NCBI GenBank assembly: GCA_021806765.1
Contig: JAJZQR010000287.1
Span: 1-6,925, forward strand
Source: Chloroflexota bacterium
GTDB lineage: Bacteria > Chloroflexota > UBA6077
DNA length: 6,925 nt
Reading direction: 5' to 3'
The notes below the pieces were generated by a model that ran no database searches, was not told where the DNA came from, and saw nothing but the letters and a program-made list of their open reading frames with translations. Both the position numbers and the translations under genes were made by a program. Shown in pieces: positions 1 through 5,835 of the stretch (position 1 is its first letter; each line of letters opens with the position of its first letter).

Positions 1-525
1 CCCCACCTTCACACCCTCTCGCAGTCCCGCCGCCTTCAGCGCCTCGATGGTCTCCCGCATCGATAGCATCGTCGTCGTCAAGAGAGCGCTCATCATCACG
101 AAGTCGGGCTTCTCCCGCTCCACTGCCTCCACGAACTTCGCCGGCTTCACGTCGGCCCCCAGGTCCACTACCTCGAAGCCCCCACCCTGCAGCATCATCC
201 CCACCAGGTTCTTCCCGATGTCGTGCAGGTCCCCCTTGACGGTCCCGATGACCGCCTTCCCCCGGCTCTTAGACTGCCCCTGAGCCAGGAGAGGCTTCAG
301 CAGCCCTAACCCTGCCTGCATGGCTCTCGCGGCGATCAGCATCTCCGGGATGTAGAACTCCTGCCTGCTGAACTTCTCCCCCACCACGTCCATGGCTGGG
401 ATCAGCCCCCCGTCCAGGATCTCCTGGGGACCATTACCCTCGTCCAGGGCCTGCTGGGTGAGTTCCTTCGCCCGGCCGGCGTTCCCCTCGATCACTGCCG
501 CCTTTAGCATCTCGAAATCTGCCAC
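1..525 (-). CDS. Corrinoid (B12)-binding methyltransferase protein, 3' end cut by the window edge
   Basis: This is the methyl-carrying corrinoid protein of a B12-dependent methyltransferase system (MtbC/MtaC/MttC type), a cytoplasmic partner that shuttles a methyl group on cobalt between two methyltransferases. 175 codons are visible. Residues about 5-85 match the helical cap domain (B12-binding_2), and the Rossmann-type B12-binding domain starts near residue 90. The cobalt-ligand motif D99-L-H101-D-I-G104 is intact, so His101 can be the lower axial ligand, and the second motif S146-A-L148 is present. The final glycine-rich motif and about 35-40 residues lie beyond the left edge. The GTG at 525 was chosen because GGGAGGG sits 4 nt upstream of it (530-536); a GTG at 540 in the same frame lies upstream of that ribosome site. 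It follows the URO-D-like gene by 44 nt on the same strand and is probably co-transcribed. Family assignment is firm; which methyl donor it serves is unknown. Confidence 0.95.
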   Translation of the reverse strand, partial: MADFEMLKAAVIEGNAGRAKELTQQALDEGNGPQEILDGGLIPAMDVVGEKFSRQEFYIPEMLIAARAMQAGLGLLKPLLAQGQSKSRGKAVIGTVKGDLHDIGKNLVGMMLQGGGFEVVDLGADVKPAKFVEAVEREKPDFVMMSALLTTTMLSMRETIEALKAAGLREGVKVG

Positions 526-529
526 GATT

Positions 530-536
530 CCCTCCC
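530..536 (-). promoter_or_regulatory. Ribosome binding site of the corrinoid protein gene
   Basis: On the minus strand GGGAGGG lies 4 nt before the GTG at 525. It decides the GTG start over the in-frame GTG at 540 and the internal ATG at codon 6. Confidence 0.75.
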
Positions 537-569
537 ACACGTTACATAAGGCCAGCACTTCTGCCAAAC

Positions 570-1739
570 TCAGGAGGTCTGGACTGGGACCCTGCCATGT
601 TTCTCCACCATCTCTCGAACCATGAGGACGCGCTCCAGACTGGCCTCGGGCATTATATTGTCGCCGACTCCCAGAATGAAGCCGTCACCCGAACCAATCT
701 CACTGAAGATGCCGTGCAGCTGCGCTTGGAACTGCTCGTCGCCCATGGAGTCGGGGCAGAGGATTGTGGAGGGAATCCCTCCCCAAATCATCACCTTGCC
801 CTTGTAGGCCTTCACCGCGTCCCCTAGGGTGCAGTTGGTCATCGGAGCCGGGGTGAAAGCCTCCACCATGTCCAAACCGGATTCGGGGACCACCTTCAAG
901 AGAGGAGCCGGGTCGCCGTCGAGGTGGGTTCCGAGCACCTTTCCCTTGGCGTGGAGACGCTCGGAGTACTCACTGGTGTAGGGGGCGAAGTAGCTCTCGA
1001 ACAGAGAAGGTGTGGTCATGACCCCCGAGAGGTTCGCCCCGGTCTCGATCAACTCGGCTGGAGCATCGAGGCAAATCGGCCACAGCTTCTCCCGATGGAA
1101 GTCGGTGAGCACCTGGAGCAGGTGCTCGACCTGGCTGATGTGGTCGTACAACTCGTAAAAGGCCCTCTCGAAACCGATGAAGTGGATCAGAACATCCTGG
1201 ATTGGCACCCGGTCGACCATGGCCAGAGCCACCCCGTCGCCCCCCACCTGCTGCTCGGTGTGGAGGTAGTCCTCGTAGGAAGGGACCACCTCGGTGTTTT
1301 CGATGATGTACTCGACGACAGGATAGTCCTCCACGCCCTTGATCATGTGCTCAGACTGGTAGGCGTAGTCGGCTCGATGGACCCCCACCTCCAGGCTTCG
1401 AACCTCGCCGGTGTATACCGATACGGCCAGATCCGGCCTGACCTTGTGGAGGGTTGTGACTGTCCCGATGGGGGTGATGTACTCGGTCAGCGCCTCGTTG
1501 CCCTTCTGGTGGGTGCGGACCTCGACCCCCTTCATGTTCTTGGAATACAGCCTGGTGCGGCCCATGATGCCAACACCCAGGTCGCGCTGTATGTCCCACA
1601 GCTCCCAGTCCCGATACTTCTCAGGCAGGGTTCCCTTGCTCTTGTGGTAGGTGTACCAGAGCACCATTCTGGCGATCCATGGGACCCGATCGGGTGTCTG
1701 CCGGTGCAAGATAGCCATGAACCTTTGGTTTTCGTTCAT
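570..1739 (-). CDS. URO-D family (MtaA/MtbA-like) corrinoid methyltransferase
   Basis: A 389-residue protein of the uroporphyrinogen decarboxylase superfamily, in the branch used as cobamide-dependent methyltransferases rather than in heme synthesis. The start has the usual N-terminus of the group (NENQRFMAILHRQTPDRVPW, residues 2-21). The central motif G270-T-H272-L-D274-G-D, the stretch EAFTPAPM just after it, and the C-terminal GDGFILGVGDNI are typical of this branch. The zinc site of characterised MtaA/MtbA enzymes has the pattern H-x-C-xn-C; here His272 is kept but the second position is Asp274, so the canonical ligand set is not complete, although Cys303 and a later Cys exist. True HemE is unlikely given the length, motifs and neighbours. 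It sits 44 nt upstream of the corrinoid protein gene and 144 nt downstream of the GntR gene, all leftward. The ATG at 1739 has only a loosely spaced AGGGAG about 11 nt upstream. The methyl donor or acceptor cannot be told from the sequence. Confidence 0.9.
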   Translation of the reverse strand: MNENQRFMAILHRQTPDRVPWIARMVLWYTYHKSKGTLPEKYRDWELWDIQRDLGVGIMGRTRLYSKNMKGVEVRTHQKGNEALTEYITPIGTVTTLHKVRPDLAVSVYTGEVRSLEVGVHRADYAYQSEHMIKGVEDYPVVEYIIENTEVVPSYEDYLHTEQQVGGDGVALAMVDRVPIQDVLIHFIGFERAFYELYDHISQVEHLLQVLTDFHREKLWPICLDAPAELIETGANLSGVMTTPSLFESYFAPYTSEYSERLHAKGKVLGTHLDGDPAPLLKVVPESGLDMVEAFTPAPMTNCTLGDAVKAYKGKVMIWGGIPSTILCPDSMGDEQFQAQLHGIFSEIGSGDGFILGVGDNIMPEASLERVLMVREMVEKHGRVPVQTS

Positions 1740-1883
1740 CCGGTGTCTCGCTCCCTGTCGTTGTATTGATGTTCAGAACCTGAACATCGGACCTGTGGTG
1801 GCTCCTGATAGCGCTGCGGGCAGCCTGTACCCGTGGATCGATTGCCTGGACAGGCCGGGAGGGATCCGGCTGTTGAACTGTGT
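1740..1883. other. Intergenic gap between the GntR and URO-D-like genes
   Basis: This 144-bp gap between co-directional genes holds the 21-bp dyad at 1768-1788 and a short palindrome GCCTG-GA-CAGGC at 1844-1855. No T-tract terminator and no convincing promoter box are seen, so read-through from the regulator into the methyltransferase genes is possible but unproven. Confidence 0.5.
1768..1788. promoter_or_regulatory. Perfect 9-3-9 inverted repeat upstream of the URO-D-like gene
   Basis: GATGTTCAG and CTGAACATC are exact reverse complements separated by AAC. The dyad lies 29-49 nt upstream of the ATG at 1739, where an operator or a 5'-leader hairpin would sit. It does not fit the GntR/FCD half-site pattern (TnGTnnnACnA) seen at 2629-2639, so a different binding protein or an RNA hairpin is possible. 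No clear -35/-10 pair was found in 1740-1883. Confidence 0.55.
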
Positions 1884-2621
1884 CTACTGATCTGGGGAAG
1901 AGATCTCCAGTGCCGCTGCGGGCAGGCCGGCAAGGGCATCACGGTAGCGGTTGGGACCGCCCAGATGAGCCCGCATGGCAGCCTCGGCGGCCACGGGGTC
2001 TCGGGAGCGAAGGGCCTCCAGGATCGCGGTGTGGGCTCTGAGGCCTCGGTCCATTCCGCCGGGTATGGCCCCGGTGGTCTGCACGCTGAAGCGAATTGTC
2101 CGCTGGATGACCCCGTGGACCTCCACGAACATCGGGTTGCCGGTCGCCTCGGCGAGGCAACGATGGAAGTCGAGGTCGGCCTCGACGTAGTCGGCCAGAG
2201 AACTCTGTTCGGCGCAGCATGACATCGCTCGAACGGCCTCCTCTAGGCGCGACAGCCACTCAGGGCCGATGCGTTCCGCCGCGAGGCGGGTTGCCGCGAC
2301 CTCCAGCGCCGTGCGGATCTCCCATAGGTGGATCAGGTCGTCTGGTTGCAGGAGCCCCGACATCCGGGCTGGATCGAAGATCGACTGGATGGTCGGACCC
2401 TTGATCCGGGCGCGGCGACCGGCCCGGACCTCGATGACGCCCAGTGCCGACAGTGCCTGGAGGGCCTCCCGAAGGCATGGACGGCTGACCCCCAGCTGCC
2501 CCATCAAAGTCCGCTCCGAGGGCAACGATTCACCCGGCTTCCAGGTCCCGTTGCGGATGAGCCCCAGAAGTTGATCGATGATGTCCTCGGTGAGGGTTTG
2601 GCTGCGGGCAGCGTTCAACAT
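1884..2621 (-). CDS. FCD-domain GntR-family transcriptional regulator
   Basis: A 245-residue FadR/FCD-subfamily GntR regulator, a dimeric cytoplasmic repressor or activator that responds to a small acid or other metabolite. The N-terminal winged helix covers about residues 8-76, including the GntR signature around W27-K-P-G-E-S-L-P-S-E-R37 and the recognition helix V45-S-R-P-C-L-R-E-A53-L. The helical FCD domain covers about 95-225, and all four expected metal ligands are present: D149, H153, H197 and H219 (the last two 22 apart, as usual). The frame is open to a TTG at 2654, but that lies upstream of the transcription start predicted from the TTGACA-17-TAAACT promoter, so the ATG at 2621 is preferred; the leader would then be only about 11 nt and no good ribosome site is seen. 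It heads the leftward methyltransferase genes and is divergent from the transporter genes. An FCD operator match overlaps its own -10 box, which predicts autoregulation. The ligand is unknown. Confidence 0.92.
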   Translation of the reverse strand: MLNAARSQTLTEDIIDQLLGLIRNGTWKPGESLPSERTLMGQLGVSRPCLREALQALSALGVIEVRAGRRARIKGPTIQSIFDPARMSGLLQPDDLIHLWEIRTALEVAATRLAAERIGPEWLSRLEEAVRAMSCCAEQSSLADYVEADLDFHRCLAEATGNPMFVEVHGVIQRTIRFSVQTTGAIPGGMDRGLRAHTAILEALRSRDPVAAEAAMRAHLGGPNRYRDALAGLPAAALEISSPDQ

Positions 2622-2625
2622 AGTT

Positions 2626-2642
2626 ATCTTGTCTGACCAGTT
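2626..2642. promoter_or_regulatory. Predicted GntR/FCD operator overlapping the regulator's own promoter
   Basis: The plus strand reads ATCTTGTC-T-GACCAGTT. Its core TTGTCTGACCA (2629-2639) fits the FCD-subfamily half-site pattern TnGTnnnACnA exactly. The minus-strand reading AACTGGTCAGAC closely resembles the known FadR operator half AACTGGTCnGACC. The arms match at 6 of 8 positions. It overlaps the -10 box (2639-2644) and predicted start of the gntR transcript, so binding should repress gntR. A weaker match, TTGTGTGACAT on the minus strand (2644-2654, last base off), lies beside it and could be a second site. Confidence 0.65.
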
Positions 2643-2667
2643 TATGTCACACAACCAATTGTGTCAA
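2639..2667 (-). promoter_or_regulatory. Predicted sigma70-type promoter of the GntR gene
   Basis: On the minus strand a perfect -35 TTGACA (2667-2662) is followed after 17 nt by TAAACT (2644-2639), which matches the -10 consensus at 4 of 6 bases. The transcript would start near 2632, inside the operator and 11 nt before the ATG at 2621. Confidence 0.65.
2649..2664. repeat. 16-bp inverted repeat ACACAA-CCAA-TTGTGT
   Basis: A perfect 6-4-6 dyad lies between the -10 and -35 boxes of the GntR promoter, overlapping the first bases of the -35 box. It could be an extra regulator site; it is short enough to be chance. Confidence 0.4.
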
Positions 2668-2685
2668 TATGGCCATTGTACGGTA

Positions 2686-2713
2686 TTGACAACGGCTGGG
2701 GAAGGGGTAATAT
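2686..2713 (+). promoter_or_regulatory. Predicted sigma70-type promoter of the ABC transporter operon
   Basis: A perfect -35 TTGACA (2686-2691) is followed after 16 nt by TAATAT (2708-2713), a 4-of-6 match to the -10 consensus. The start would be near 2720, giving a leader of about 155 nt before the ATG at 2875. It is divergent from the GntR promoter, with the two -35 boxes separated by 18 bp. Confidence 0.6.
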
Positions 2714-2806
2714 GAGCAGCGCCAAGTTCATATTTCGCTACGGTCCTTTCTGAAATCCACGCCGCTCTACCTCTCCTATCTTTCCGTTCGATTCTGGAAG
2801 AGGCGC

Positions 2807-2821
2807 CCCGAGGGCCTCGGG
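2807..2821 (+). other. GC-rich dyad in the transporter leader
   Basis: CCCGAGG-G-CCTCGGG is a perfect 7-1-7 dyad in the predicted 5' leader, 54 nt before the ATG. It could fold into a strong hairpin, but no T-tract follows, so it is not a standard intrinsic terminator or attenuator. The rest of the leader (2720-2858) shows no recognisable riboswitch. Confidence 0.35.
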
Positions 2822-2858
2822 CTTTCGCGGTCTGTGTTCTCGGTTCTCCTATTTTTGT

Positions 2859-2865
2859 GGAGGAG
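2859..2865 (+). promoter_or_regulatory. Ribosome binding site deciding the start of the solute-binding protein
   Basis: GGAGGAG is followed by 9 nt and then the ATG at 2875. The longer reading from a GTG at 2857 would place this Shine-Dalgarno sequence inside the gene and add six residues before the Tat motif, so 2875 is the likely start. Confidence 0.8.
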
Positions 2866-2874
2866 TACAGCAGG

Positions 2875-4533
2875 ATGAGACAGTTCAGCCGGCGCGATTT
2901 CTTGAAACTGGGAGCAGGGACTGCGGGAGTCACCCTCTTGGCGGCCTGCGCACCCACCTCTCAGACCTCGACACCCAGCTCGCCAGCTCAATCGGGCACG
3001 CCAGCTCAGCCGGCGGCAGCCGCTGCGGGCGCCGCCCCCAAGATCAAGCGGGGAGGCACCCTGGTGCATTCCCAGTCCTGGACCTATCCCACTCTGGACG
3101 TTCACCTTTCCTCGATCCCCACCGGCCCCGCCTACTCCAGCCTCTACGATACCCTGATCCGCCACGAGCTGGTGGACGACAAGGTGGGTCGATACGAGCT
3201 GAAGCCCGGCCTGGCCGAGTCATGGGAGCAGGCAGACCCCAAGACCATCGTGATGAAGCTCCGCAAGGGGGTGAAGTTCCACGACGGCAGCGACTTCAAC
3301 GCCGAGGTGGCCAAGTGGAACCTGGACCGCATGAGGTCCGACAAGAAGTCCTTCGCCAGGGACCAGACAGCGGCCATCGACACCGTGGACGTGGTGGACC
3401 CCTACACCATCAAGCTGAACCTCAAGGCCCCCTCCCCGGCGATCCTGGCGGGCCTTTCGGGAGGCAGCAACGGCAGCGCCACGGGGATGCTCTCCAAGGT
3501 GGCCATGGATAAGCTGGGCCCGGACAAGTTCGCTCTGAACCCGGTGGGCACCGGACCGATGAAGTTCAAGCAGCTCATCCCCGACGACCGGGTCGTCCTC
3601 GAGCGTTTCGAGGATTACTGGATGAAGGGCGCCGACGGGAAAACCCTTCCCTACGTGGATCAGTTCGTCAGCCGCTACATCCCCGATCCCAGCGTCGCCA
3701 TGGTGGAGCTGAGGTCCGGCGGTATCCACATCATCGACAACATCCCTCCCAAGGATGTGGAGACGGTCAAGAGCGATCCCAGCCTGGTCTACTGGGAGAT
3801 GCCCTGGGCGGGACCCACCTACTTCTTCGTGGGCTTCAACCTGAAGTCGGGACCCTTCGCCACCAACCTGAAGCTGCGGCAGGCGGCGCTCTACGCCATC
3901 GATCGGGAGTCCATGGCCAAGGCCATAGGCTTCGGCATCGGGCGCCCTGCCCTCTACCCGCTGTGGAACTCCAACCACCTGGGGTACGACGAGTCCATCG
4001 TGAAGTACCCCTTCGACCTGGACAAGGCCAAGCAGTCCCTCAAGGATGCCGGCTACCCCAACGGGATCGACGTGAACCTGCTGGTTATCGCTCGGGAGCC
4101 GGAGAACACCATCGGGCAGATGGCCGCCGAGATGTGGAGCAAGGCGGGCCTCAGGACCAAGCTCGAGACCCTGGAGCGGCTCTCCTGGATCGACAGGATG
4201 CGCAAGTTCGACTTCGACTCCGGCTTCTGGCGCATCTCCACCCAGCCGGTGGACGACGACGAGAAGCGGCGCTACTTCGGCACGGGGGGCGCCTCCAACT
4301 GGAGCAGCGTCGCCGATCCCGAGCTGGACAAGCTGATGGAGCAGGGGGGCACCACCTACGACGTCAAGCAGCGGGCCGAGTACTACAAGAAGGCGCTCAC
4401 CCTGATCCAGGAGAAAGCCTACCTGGGCAGCGGCTTCCAGGTGCCGGAGAACAAGGCCCTGCGCAAGGAGTTGAAGGGGTCGAAGGTCCAGTTCACCTAC
4501 CTGGACATCAGGGAGTCGTGGCTGGATAGCTAG
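2875..4533 (+). CDS. Tat-exported lipoprotein solute-binding protein of an ABC transporter (SBP_bac_5 family)
   Basis: A 552-residue extracytoplasmic binding protein of the peptide/nickel/opine type (DppA/OppA family). It captures a ligand outside the membrane and hands it to the permease. The N-terminus carries a twin-arginine motif S5-R-R-D-F-L-K11, a hydrophobic stretch, and a lipobox L22-A-A-C25, so Cys25 is the predicted lipidated residue. A Ser/Thr/Pro/Ala-rich linker follows to about residue 55. Family landmarks come in order: LRKGVKFHDG at 129-138, PVGTGPMKF at 223-231, and LRQAALYAIDRE at 334-345. Length is normal for the family. The Tat signal suggests export in a folded state. The gene leads a rightward operon, 15 bp ahead of the permease, and is divergent from the GntR regulator. 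Peptide is the default guess for the ligand, but this family also binds nickel, opines, sugars and other compounds, so the substrate is open. Confidence 0.95.
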   Translation: MRQFSRRDFLKLGAGTAGVTLLAACAPTSQTSTPSSPAQSGTPAQPAAAAAGAAPKIKRGGTLVHSQSWTYPTLDVHLSSIPTGPAYSSLYDTLIRHELVDDKVGRYELKPGLAESWEQADPKTIVMKLRKGVKFHDGSDFNAEVAKWNLDRMRSDKKSFARDQTAAIDTVDVVDPYTIKLNLKAPSPAILAGLSGGSNGSATGMLSKVAMDKLGPDKFALNPVGTGPMKFKQLIPDDRVVLERFEDYWMKGADGKTLPYVDQFVSRYIPDPSVAMVELRSGGIHIIDNIPPKDVETVKSDPSLVYWEMPWAGPTYFFVGFNLKSGPFATNLKLRQAALYAIDRESMAKAIGFGIGRPALYPLWNSNHLGYDESIVKYPFDLDKAKQSLKDAGYPNGIDVNLLVIAREPENTIGQMAAEMWSKAGLRTKLETLERLSWIDRMRKFDFDSGFWRISTQPVDDDEKRRYFGTGGASNWSSVADPELDKLMEQGGTTYDVKQRAEYYKKALTLIQEKAYLGSGFQVPENKALRKELKGSKVQFTYLDIRESWLDS

Positions 4534-4548
4534 GGGGAAGGGTATCCC

Positions 4549-5499
4549 ATGGGCCGGTACTTCTTGCGGCGCATCATCCAATCCGTCCCGGTTCTGCTGC
4601 TGATAACCATCATAACCTTCGCCATCGTCCATCTCCTGCCCGGGGATCCGGCCCTGGCCTACCTGGGGGAAGCCGCGGCCAAGGACCAGGTAGCCTACGA
4701 GGCGGTGCGGCTGGAGTTGGGTCTGGACCAGCCTCTCCCCGTCCAGTACGGGAAATGGCTGGGGAAGGTAGTCCAGGGGGACATGGGCAAGTCCGTCCGC
4801 ACCCGGGAGCCGGTGACGACGGGCTTGTCGATCAGGTTGCCGGTGACCTTACAGCTGGCTCTGATGGCCATCCTGTTCGCCGTGGTGATCGCGGTGCCGG
4901 TGGGTATCCTCTCGGCGGTGAGGCCCGGGTCCAAGACCGATTCTATCGGCACCGTCTTCGCCATCAGCGGGGTGGCGGTTCCCCACTTCTGGCTGGGGAT
5001 AATCCTGATCTACGTCTTCGCCCTCTGGCTACGCTGGTTGCCGGCCTCCGGCTACAAGTCCCCAACGGAGAACCTGGGGGCTAACCTCCAGTACATGCTG
5101 CTGCCGGCCCTCACCCTGGGGGCCGGCCAGGCAGCGGTCATCATGAGGCAGGTTCGTTCCTCCCTCATAGAGGTGTTGCGAAACGAGTACGTGAGGACCG
5201 CCAGGGCCAAGGGGCTCAGGGAGCGGATGGTCGTTCAGAGGCACGCCCTCAAGAATGCCTTCATTCCGGTGATCACCATCATCGGTATGCAGGTGGGAAG
5301 GCTCTTCGGCGGCGCCGTGGTGGTGGAGAGCATCTTCGCGCTGCCCGGGCTGGGACGGCTAGCCATCGACTCCATCATGTTCCGGGATTTCGCCATGCTG
5401 CAGGGGGCCATCCTGATCCTGGCCGTGGCGGTAGTAGTGCTCAATCTCCTGACCGACGTGCTCTACGCCTATCTGGACCCCCGCATCAAGTACGCGTAG
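4549..5499 (+). CDS. DppB/OppB-type ABC transporter permease
   Basis: A 316-residue inner-membrane permease, one half of the transmembrane channel of a peptide/nickel-type ABC importer. The first membrane segment spans about residues 9-30 and is followed by the family hallmark L29-L-P-G-D-P34. The motif LGLDQPLPVQYGKWL and a Q-G-D-M-G-K-S segment follow, as in DppB. The cytoplasmic EAA-type loop that docks the ATPase is intact (E213-Y-V-R-T-A-R-A-K-G222 and onward to N236). About six membrane segments are expected, and the C-terminal LDPRIKY is typical, so the protein is full length. The ATG at 4549 follows a purine-rich GGGGGAAGGG region, 15 bp after the stop of the binding-protein gene. Normally a DppC permease and two ATPases follow at once. 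Here none does: repeats begin directly after the stop codon. Confidence 0.95.
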   Translation: MGRYFLRRIIQSVPVLLLITIITFAIVHLLPGDPALAYLGEAAAKDQVAYEAVRLELGLDQPLPVQYGKWLGKVVQGDMGKSVRTREPVTTGLSIRLPVTLQLALMAILFAVVIAVPVGILSAVRPGSKTDSIGTVFAISGVAVPHFWLGIILIYVFALWLRWLPASGYKSPTENLGANLQYMLLPALTLGAGQAAVIMRQVRSSLIEVLRNEYVRTARAKGLRERMVVQRHALKNAFIPVITIIGMQVGRLFGGAVVVESIFALPGLGRLAIDSIMFRDFAMLQGAILILAVAVVVLNLLTDVLYAYLDPRIKYA

Positions 5500-5527
5500 C
5501 TATCAGCTATCAGCCCTCAGCGGTCAG
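5500..5527 (+). repeat. Four degenerate heptamer repeats directly after the permease stop
   Basis: Four direct heptamers, CTATCAG, CTATCAG, CCCTCAG and CGGTCAG, share the consensus CnnTCAG and start at the base after the TAG. The first two also contain TCAGCTATC (5503-5511), which recurs as its exact reverse complement GATAGCTGA at 5612-5620. Short heptamer arrays of this sort occur scattered in several bacterial genomes; what they do is not known to me. Confidence 0.7.
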
Positions 5528-5659
5528 CGCATCCCCCAGACATCGCGCTGCACTCGGGGCCTGCCGTACGGGAGGGTCCCCGCTCTTGCAGCACTACTAG
5601 AGGGGATGGTCGATAGCTGAACTAAGCATCTGGCCCGAGATCAAGTGGCATTTCCGGCG

Positions 5660-5727
5660 CGTCATTCCCGCGAAAGCGGGAAGCTAGGCCGTGTGTCGTC
5701 TGGATGCCCGCTTTCGCGGACATGACG
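5660..5727. repeat. Palindromic repeat pair 1 (units facing each other)
   Basis: Unit A has GTC at 5661-5663 followed by a 20-nt hairpin (5664-5683; stem TTCCCGC / GCGGGAA, loop GAAA). Unit B is the inverted copy: TGG 5701-5703, hairpin 5704-5723 with one mismatch, then GAC 5724-5726. Unit A lacks the usual CCA after its hairpin and so looks decayed. The pair belongs to the same family as 5740-5816 and 6732-6836. The hairpin form resembles the Neisseria dRS3 style of short palindromic repeat, without implying relationship. Confidence 0.8.
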
Positions 5728-5739
5728 AGGACTTCGAGA

Positions 5740-5816
5740 CCGTCATTCCCGCGCAAGCGGGAATCCATGGCAGCCTCGTCGAGGACCTGGATGCCGGATC
5801 AAGTCCGGCATGACGG
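5740..5816. repeat. Palindromic repeat pair 2, just past the DUF4346 gene
   Basis: Unit C is GTC (5742-5744), hairpin 5745-5764 (stem ATTCCCGC / GCGGGAAT), CCA (5765-5767). Unit D is inverted: TGG (5788-5790), hairpin 5791-5811 (stem ATGCCGGA / TCCGGCAT), GAC (5812-5814). The outer ends CCGTCAT and ATGACGG pair exactly. It begins 20 bp downstream of the stop of the leftward DUF4346 gene and may help end that transcript. Confidence 0.85.
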
Positions 5817-5835
5817 AGCGAGGTCGCAGTCAACG

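Larger units (their letters stand above)
5500..5835. other. Convergent intergenic region filled with repeats
   Basis: No credible gene is present in these 336 bp between the converging permease and DUF4346 genes. It holds the heptamers (5500-5527), a 9-bp inverted pair (5503-5511 and 5612-5620) and two pairs of hairpin elements (5660-5816). No dppC, dppD or dppF remnant was recognised. No hairpin plus T-tract terminator was found, but the strong hairpins could end transcription from both sides. Confidence 0.7.

Noticed and set aside
570..1739. HemE (heme-pathway uroporphyrinogen decarboxylase)
   Set aside because: The protein is longer than HemE, has the N-terminus and motifs of the methyltransferase branch, and is next to a corrinoid protein gene.
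924..1769. 281-codon plus-strand open frame across the URO-D-like gene
   Set aside because: It is antisense to a clear family member, its translation is rich in L, V, G, D and H without any recognisable domain, and such frames are common in high-GC DNA.
2622..2654. N-terminal extension of the GntR protein from a TTG at 2654
   Set aside because: The TTG lies upstream of the transcription start predicted from TTGACA-17-TAAACT, and the 11 extra codons overlap the promoter and operator; the family N-terminus begins after the ATG at 2621.
2857..2874. GTG start for the solute-binding protein
   Set aside because: This GTG overlaps the Shine-Dalgarno GGAGGAG, which is well spaced for the ATG at 2875, where the Tat signal begins properly.
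3963..4529. 188-codon plus-strand frame inside the binding-protein gene
   Set aside because: It is a +1/+2 frame of a full-length SBP_bac_5 gene with a biased Gly/Arg/Gln composition; no frameshift is needed to explain the gene.
3220..4632. 470-codon minus-strand open frame across the binding protein and permease genes
   Set aside because: It is antisense to two well-supported genes and its translation is a repetitive L/V/G/H/D mixture typical of GC-rich shadow frames.
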